From positions 531,730 to 595,729 of the forward strand of contig NW_003546251.1 in NCBI RefSeq assembly GCF_000090795.2: DNA of 64,000 nt, in the 5' to 3' direction. The DNA is from Amphimedon queenslandica. Taxonomy: Eukaryota > Porifera > Demospongiae > Haplosclerida > Niphatidae. Shown here piece by piece: positions 59,261 through 64,000 of this stretch (position 1 is the stretch's first letter; the number at the start of each line of letters is the position of its first letter). Made by a program: the position numbers and the translations under genes. Below the pieces are notes generated by a model. That model saw only the letters and a list, made by a program, of their open reading frames with translations, did no database searches and was not told where the DNA came from.

Positions 59261-60064
59261 ATGGCAACTTTTTCAAATAGATCTACTTTCTTTCAACCTA
59301 ATTGTGTTGCCACATTTGAGCAAGTTCACTTTGATGAAGGACGTTTCCGAAGAGCTTACAGAGGTCAATGGACTACTCCTGAGAAGTATGGACAGAAATG
59401 TGTCATAAAAAGAATGAAATCAGGCTATGTTTGGGCTGCCAATGGTTGGGACAGCACAATAAAAATTTATGACAGAGCTGGAGCAATAGCACAGCAGTTT
59501 AACCAAAGTGTTAGACCCAACTATCCCATTTGTTTCACAAGCATTGGTACATATGTGGTAATCAACTCTAATCCAAAAGAATATGTTGTGGCTGAAGATT
59601 ATTTGGAAGGAGTCTTTATGAAATGGTGCAATAACTATGGCTATATATCTCCCAAAGCTATGTCTGAGCACATCATGATGCCAGCATTTGTTCACTGGAG
59701 TTGGCTGTATACAAGTGGGCAAGAAATGGTGTGTGATTTACAGGGAACTCGTGATGAAAATGGCTATCACTTGACTGATCCTGTAATCCTCTCACTTAAC
59801 AATACATATGGTGAGACAGACATGGGAATAGAGGGTATGGCCATGTTTTTCATGAACCATCAATGCAATAGTATCTGTAGAGGATGGAGGAGACCTCATT
59901 GGGAGTCCTTTATAGGAAAGATTCCAAGAGAAACATTAGCAGCGTGTCAACTTATGCAGAGTCAAGTCAATAATGCCACTTCCTACAGGTTCGAGATGAA
60001 ATTCCCTCCATCAACTAAAGATATCGTTAAAAGAGTGTTCCTTCAAATTGCTCAAGCTCAATAA
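59261..60064 (+). CDS. Alpha-kinase 3, intronless, most diverged copy
   Basis: A 267-residue single-exon alpha-kinase starting MATFSNRSTFF (an upstream in-frame TTG is ignored). It keeps CVIKRM, EYVVAEDYLEG, CDLQGT, LTDPVILS and the zinc set VHWSW plus NHQCNSIC. It has a longer N-terminus, several substitutions near the ATP site (SGYVWAANGWD versus SGAVFTPTAWD) and a different promoter region. No fold-back element precedes it. This may be closest to the founder of the array. Confidence 0.88.
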   Translation: MATFSNRSTFFQPNCVATFEQVHFDEGRFRRAYRGQWTTPEKYGQKCVIKRMKSGYVWAANGWDSTIKIYDRAGAIAQQFNQSVRPNYPICFTSIGTYVVINSNPKEYVVAEDYLEGVFMKWCNNYGYISPKAMSEHIMMPAFVHWSWLYTSGQEMVCDLQGTRDENGYHLTDPVILSLNNTYGETDMGIEGMAMFFMNHQCNSICRGWRRPHWESFIGKIPRETLAACQLMQSQVNNATSYRFEMKFPPSTKDIVKRVFLQIAQAQ

Positions 60065-60370
60065 GAGTTCAACTAATCATATTATTATTCATTAAACTAA
60101 TCATTTAACATATCATTATTTTTATGTGCTATTTATGAACAAACTGATTTTTGGTGTGATTCTGATATTAAAATAATAGTTTCATTTTTATGCAGACTCA
60201 AGACGTTATGAATTAAATGTAACAGTGTGCATATATCAATAAACTAAAGGCTAATGATTATAATTAATACATTTCATAACTAACATCATGATTTATTGTC
60301 TCTTAATATATTTTGAAAGTTTATATTGATATCCAGTTTTATAACCAAGCATTATTAACCAAGCATTATA

Positions 60371-60419
60371 GGCAAGCATTAGAGTTTCCATCCTATCCCA
60401 TGCCTGCTCTATGGTGGCA
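60371..60419. pseudogene. Adducin-head exon fragment after alpha-kinase 3
   Basis: About 48 bp (ggcaagcattagagtttcca to atggtggc) matching adducin-head exon 3 at 62,551-62,599, following the 3' UTR block shared by the alpha-kinase copies. Confidence 0.8.
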
Positions 60420-60644
60420 TATGAATAGACTGATTTTTGGTATGACTTTTAATATTAAAGTAATTAGTTTCATTCTGTACCATAATAATGATAAATACAA
60501 TACAGTTGTACTTGTTTAAGTTGTTTTATCACATGATTTAGTAAAATTTTTGATTTTGGTAAATTAGTTTTTCACTACCAAGCAAGCTCTTGACTGAGCA
60601 GCATTTTGATCATTATTATTATGATAACAGTAGGATCACACAAT

Positions 60645-61050
60645 GCATAACTTCCTGCCACATCAGCAATACTTAAAATAGCATGATGTATCTAATTTTA
60701 GCAACAATTTCAGTCAGCAGCAGTGGCTACTGAGAACACACACTATAAAACATTACACCCTGTCAGGCTATCAAGTGCAACCATGTTAATGTTTTGATAC
60801 TTCATTATAAATATCATTAATGAAATAACTATAGCAACAAAAACAACTGGGGATTATTGTTAATATGATAGTGGATATAATGTTTTAAAGTGGGTGTATC
60901 AACAGTATACATGCATACAAGAGTAGATAATAATTATCCACTCTTGATGCATGTTATTTCTACATAGCAACTGCTGACTAAGATGTTAATTGTTACTATA
61001 ATTAGAAACCTTATGCTATTCTAAGCATTTCTGATGTGCAGGAAGTTATG
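60645..61050. mobile_element. Fold-back element upstream of alpha-kinase 4
   Basis: The third copy: the left arm starts atgcataacttcctgccaca and the right arm ends gtgcaggaagttatg. The middle is diverged and carries an extra palindrome (gagtagataataattatcca, then ctc). No ORF. Confidence 0.75.
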
Positions 61051-61204
61051 CGGCACTAGCTGCAACTATTTTTAGGTTAATTTCCCAAATTTAAATACAG
61101 GCATGTTACTACCTTTAGTTGGTGTTTGTGGGAGTGTACCTGGGAAATCCCCAGGGAAAGTACCTGGGAAAGTACCTAGGAATTACCCTTCTATGACTGA
61201 AGCC

Positions 61205-61214
61205 TATAAAAAGG
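61205..61214 (+). promoter_or_regulatory. TATA box, alpha-kinase 4
   Basis: TATAAAAAGG in the shared gactgaagcc block; 64 bp before the ATG at 61,269. Confidence 0.6.
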
Positions 61215-61268
61215 CAGCCAGACAGCTGAAAGTGCCAAGTGGACTTCAGGGTAACTTTAGAAAAGTCT

Positions 61269-62126
61269 ATGGATTGGGACAATCTGTCACGTGTTTCTGT
61301 AGTAGCATCAGGTCCAAATGGATCCAGTATTTCATTTCAATGTACACACTTTGCAGAAGGACGGTTTCGCTATGCTCACAAGGGTATAAAATGGGCTCAA
61401 CAATGGACAACTTCATGGAATAGTACACCTAAGTTTGAGAAGCTGTGTGTTGTTAAAAAGATGAAGTCAGGAGCAGTGTTCATTCCAACAGCTTGGGATT
61501 GCACATTGAAAATTTATGACAGAGCTAGAACACTAGCACAGCAGTTCAAAAAAGAGGTAGATTTTCCTGTAAATCTACATTTTACTGATGTCAGTAGATA
61601 TACAGTGGACTGTGGTTTATTTATGCAACCTGAATATGTTGTTGCGGAAGATTACTTACAAGGAAAGTTTTTAAAATGGTGCAGCAACTATGGGTACATA
61701 TCTCCTGAGGCTAAATCTGACGATGCCATTATGCCAGCATTTGTTCACTGGAGCTGGGTACACACTAAAGGGCAGGAAATGGTGTGCGATCTTCAAGGAA
61801 CTCGTGATGAAAATGGCTATTATTTGACCGACCCTGTAATCCTCTCACTCAACAATAAATATGGTGAGACAGACGTGGGAATAGAGGGAATGGCCATGTT
61901 TTTCATGAATCATAAATGCAATGATATTTGTAAAAGATGGAGGAGGCCTCGTTCGGAGTCCTTCAAAGGAAAGATTTCAAGAGAAACATTAGCAGCTTGT
62001 AAGCATATGCAGGATGATGTCAATAACGGCACTTCATTCACATCGGATATGAAGTTCACTCAAACAATTAAAGATATTGTTAAAAAAGTGTTCCTTCGAA
62101 TTGCTGAAGCTCAGGAACTAAGTTAA
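61269..62126 (+). CDS. Alpha-kinase 4, intronless
   Basis: A 285-residue single-exon alpha-kinase. I chose the ATG MDWDNLSRV because the frame upstream is open only through a GTG inside the leader. It keeps CVVKKM, EYVVAEDYLQG, CDLQGT, LTDPVILS and the zinc set VHWSW plus NHKCNDIC. It has a short insertion near the N-terminus (KWAQQWTTSWNSTPKFEK) compared with the other copies. It ends 184 bp from the convergent adducin-head gene; their 3' ends form the tail that is duplicated after the other copies. Confidence 0.88.
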   Translation: MDWDNLSRVSVVASGPNGSSISFQCTHFAEGRFRYAHKGIKWAQQWTTSWNSTPKFEKLCVVKKMKSGAVFIPTAWDCTLKIYDRARTLAQQFKKEVDFPVNLHFTDVSRYTVDCGLFMQPEYVVAEDYLQGKFLKWCSNYGYISPEAKSDDAIMPAFVHWSWVHTKGQEMVCDLQGTRDENGYYLTDPVILSLNNKYGETDVGIEGMAMFFMNHKCNDICKRWRRPRSESFKGKISRETLAACKHMQDDVNNGTSFTSDMKFTQTIKDIVKKVFLRIAEAQELS

Positions 62127-62309
62127 CTTAGACTAAAACTTAAATAATTTTTAGAACAATTTATAATGTACATGAAAACTATTTTTTATAATTAATTATT
62201 TAAAGACATTATGATTTATTGTCTCTTAATATATTTTGAGAGTTTATATTGATATCCAGTTTTATAACCCTACAGAACAATCACGACACATATATCATAC
62301 AGCTATACA

Positions 62310-63489
62310 TTAAGACAATGTTACCTTTCTATCCAGTAGCCTCATATTAGCCTCAAAGCTCATCAGTCCAGGCTCAGTTACAACCATCCCTACCTCTTCA
62401 TCAGTCACCTTTCGAGTTTTCTCAACTACTTCATCACTGAGTAAAATCAAATTACCAATGCCAGCACTCATTGCCTTCACCTATCACAAAAAAAAAATTT
62501 TAACTGTAAATATCTAAACTACATAGGACACAGTATACCTGTGATTCACAGGCAAGCATTAGAGTCTCAATCCTATCCCATGCCTGCTCTATGGTGGCCC
62601 CCATTGCCAAGAGTCCATGATTACGTAGGATCATGATATTGTTCACGGGACCAAGATCAGCAGCAAGATCTTCTCTTTCTTTACTGTCGACAGAGATCCC
62701 TTGACAATCGTGATATGACACTTCACCAATCTGGAATGGATAAAAGTCAAGTAACATTTATATAGCATTATAACTAACAAAAAACAAAATGCATAAAACT
62801 ATAAGACAAATGGTAAACATTGAACTATAATCTCAACAATAATTCTGCCCATCAATGCAGTGTGGATGAGTAGTGTACTTACACTAGGAGCAGCAGCCTC
62901 CAGTGAAAGAGGGAGCAGTCCACATTTCATGGCACCAACTGCAATCCCTGCTCCTGTATGCACATGAATGATGCACTTGATATCCTTCCTTGCTGCATGA
63001 ATTGCCGAATGTATAACAAAGCCGGTATGTGGTACACCAAGGTCAGTAGTTCCAGGATCAATCACTTTACCGTCTAGATCAACCTTCACTAGACTAGCAG
63101 CAGTTACTTCAGAGTAAAAGAGTCCGAATGGATTGAGGAGGAAGTGATCGTCTTCTCCTGGAGCTCTGAGCTGTAATCATACAACATTGCTTCCATTAAA
63201 ACAGAGCGTGAAGATGAAAAATGTATTGCAACAGTATAATGATAATGATAATATGTAATATACATTATATTAAATCATGATGCTATTTTTAGAAAAAACA
63301 TTACATAATTAAAAATTGATTACAACTGACTGAAATATGATTATAAATCCCCTGTGTCCAGTTATTCATGTCAACTAAGCGATAAACTGATGCCAGCTTA
63401 CACCTAGCTTCCTTCTCTTCCTGAGAATACTTGCAATCTGAGCCAGAAAGGTCATCAATAGGGATAATAGAGGAATTAGTTGCAGCCAT
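62310..63489 (-). CDS. Adducin-type class II aldolase-fold protein (head domain only)
   Basis: Four exons (63489-63331, 63170-62883, 62730-62539, 62480-62310) give about 269 residues. The sequence follows the adducin head closely: [90 protein letters not shown]. The metal-type histidines of class II aldolases (HVH and RNHG) are present. In adducin the head mediates oligomerisation, and a C-terminal MARCKS-like tail caps actin and recruits spectrin. Here the frame stops ([15 protein letters not shown]) where adducin would enter its neck. Possible reasons: a head-only protein, or loss of tail exons during growth of the alpha-kinase array. A donor at GATAGAAAG|GTAACA leaves room for further splicing. 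Confidence 0.83.
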
Positions 63490-63610
63490 GTTTGCTGGGG
63501 TCAAGAAATTATTCCAATTAAATATTTTCTATAAATAGATTTATTATGGTAGATTTAATACTAAAATTCAATAATAAAAAACATTAATATTTTTGCAAAT
63601 TCAATGCTGT

Positions 63611-64000
63611 TTAAATAATGTTTCTCAACAACTTTGGAGATTGAACCAAATTCTTTGATAGTTTCTCAACCGACTCTCCAGTTGATTGTGCAACCTGCTC
63701 CGCAGTATGAATCACTTTATCTAACCCTTTCAATTTCTTAGTAAACTCATCATCATCATTCACATCAATATCACCACTGGTCAATGTAGACTTATTTTTG
63801 ATGCTACCATTACTGCTTAGACTTGCCATAGAAGAAGATGAGCTGGAATGAGCTCCTTGCTGCTGCTGTTTCTTCTTCATATGTGATGCGAGTCTTTCTG
63901 CTGACTGGCCAGTTGACCTTGCAACAACTTGAGCCTTCACTTTAACTTTATCTAGCCTTCCATTAATATCCCTTGGCTGCCAAGAAGGTGAGGCAGGAGG
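63611..64000 (-). CDS. C-terminus of an unrecognised gene (runs off right edge)
   Basis: The last exon encodes at least 129 residues ending KLLRNII. A near-repeat is visible: VARSTGQSAERLASHMKKK and VAQSTGESVEKLSKNLVQS share the pattern (A)xSTGxSxExL. Between them lie poly-Gln, poly-Ser and an acidic DVNDDDEF. I do not recognise the family. It ends 122 bp upstream of the adducin-head ATG on the same strand. Confidence 0.6.
   Translation of the reverse strand, partial: PPASPSWQPRDINGRLDKVKVKAQVVARSTGQSAERLASHMKKKQQQQGAHSSSSSSMASLSSNGSIKNKSTLTSGDIDVNDDDEFTKKLKGLDKVIHTAEQVAQSTGESVEKLSKNLVQSPKLLRNII

Noticed and set aside
1-64000. LTR retroelements, Polintons, LINEs or other autonomous elements
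   Set aside because: I found no reverse transcriptase, integrase, capsid, polymerase or transposase-like reading frame; only short non-autonomous inverted-repeat elements.

Overview
The window reads as nuclear DNA of a sponge, most like Amphimedon queenslandica. Genes are intron-rich with short introns and GT/AG sites, intergenic DNA is compact, introns are filled with TGTACA/ACATGT palindromic hexamers, (TTA)n and (GT)n, and the gene set is animal-specific: receptor tyrosine kinase, DOCK, MNT/MXD, adducin head, Death domains. The species is inferred; only the metazoan gene set is directly visible. I joined exons by eye using splice sites and codon phase. Lengths assume those joins.

Left part (1-20,800), single-copy genes: the 5' part of a receptor-tyrosine-kinase-like gene (-, runs off the left edge); CCDC149 (-); a secreted, probably GPI-anchored Cu-only superoxide-dismutase-repeat protein (+), head-to-head with CCDC149; an F-box/LRR gene (-), head-to-head with a MNT/MXD-type bHLH-zipper repressor (+) whose leader carries three CACGTG E-boxes.

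Middle (20,815-36,156): a complete DOCK-A (DOCK1/2/5 type) Rac exchange-factor gene of about 54 coding exons, with two alternative C-termini.

36,200-54,600: a tandem triplication of [DOCK 3' flank - Death-domain helicase gene - MITD1]. Each helicase gene encodes Death domain, charged helix, second Death-like domain and a HELZ/UPF1-type SF1 helicase. Copy A has an 8-nt frameshift; copy C ends in a coiled coil; copy B continues in phase into coiled coil, a hydrophobic segment, ZU5, a UPA-like region and a third Death domain. This is the best candidate for an undescribed system: an SF1-helicase analogue of the CARD-CARD-helicase RIG-I-like receptors, fused in copy B to the PIDD/UNC5-type ZU5-UPA-Death module. 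MITD1 relics after copies A and B, and a stray DOCK terminal exon before copy C, mark the duplication joints.

Right part (54,600-64,000): a 10-N assembly gap, then four intronless alpha-kinase genes (catalytic domain only, key residues kept), three of them preceded by the same fold-back element, minisatellite and TATA box. MITD1 3' exons lie stranded between alpha-kinases 2 and 3, and fragments of the adjacent adducin-head gene follow the copies, so this array also grew by segmental duplication. The window ends with the adducin-head gene (-) and the C-terminus of another minus-strand gene. I saw no tRNA, rRNA, CRISPR, LTR element or virus-like element.
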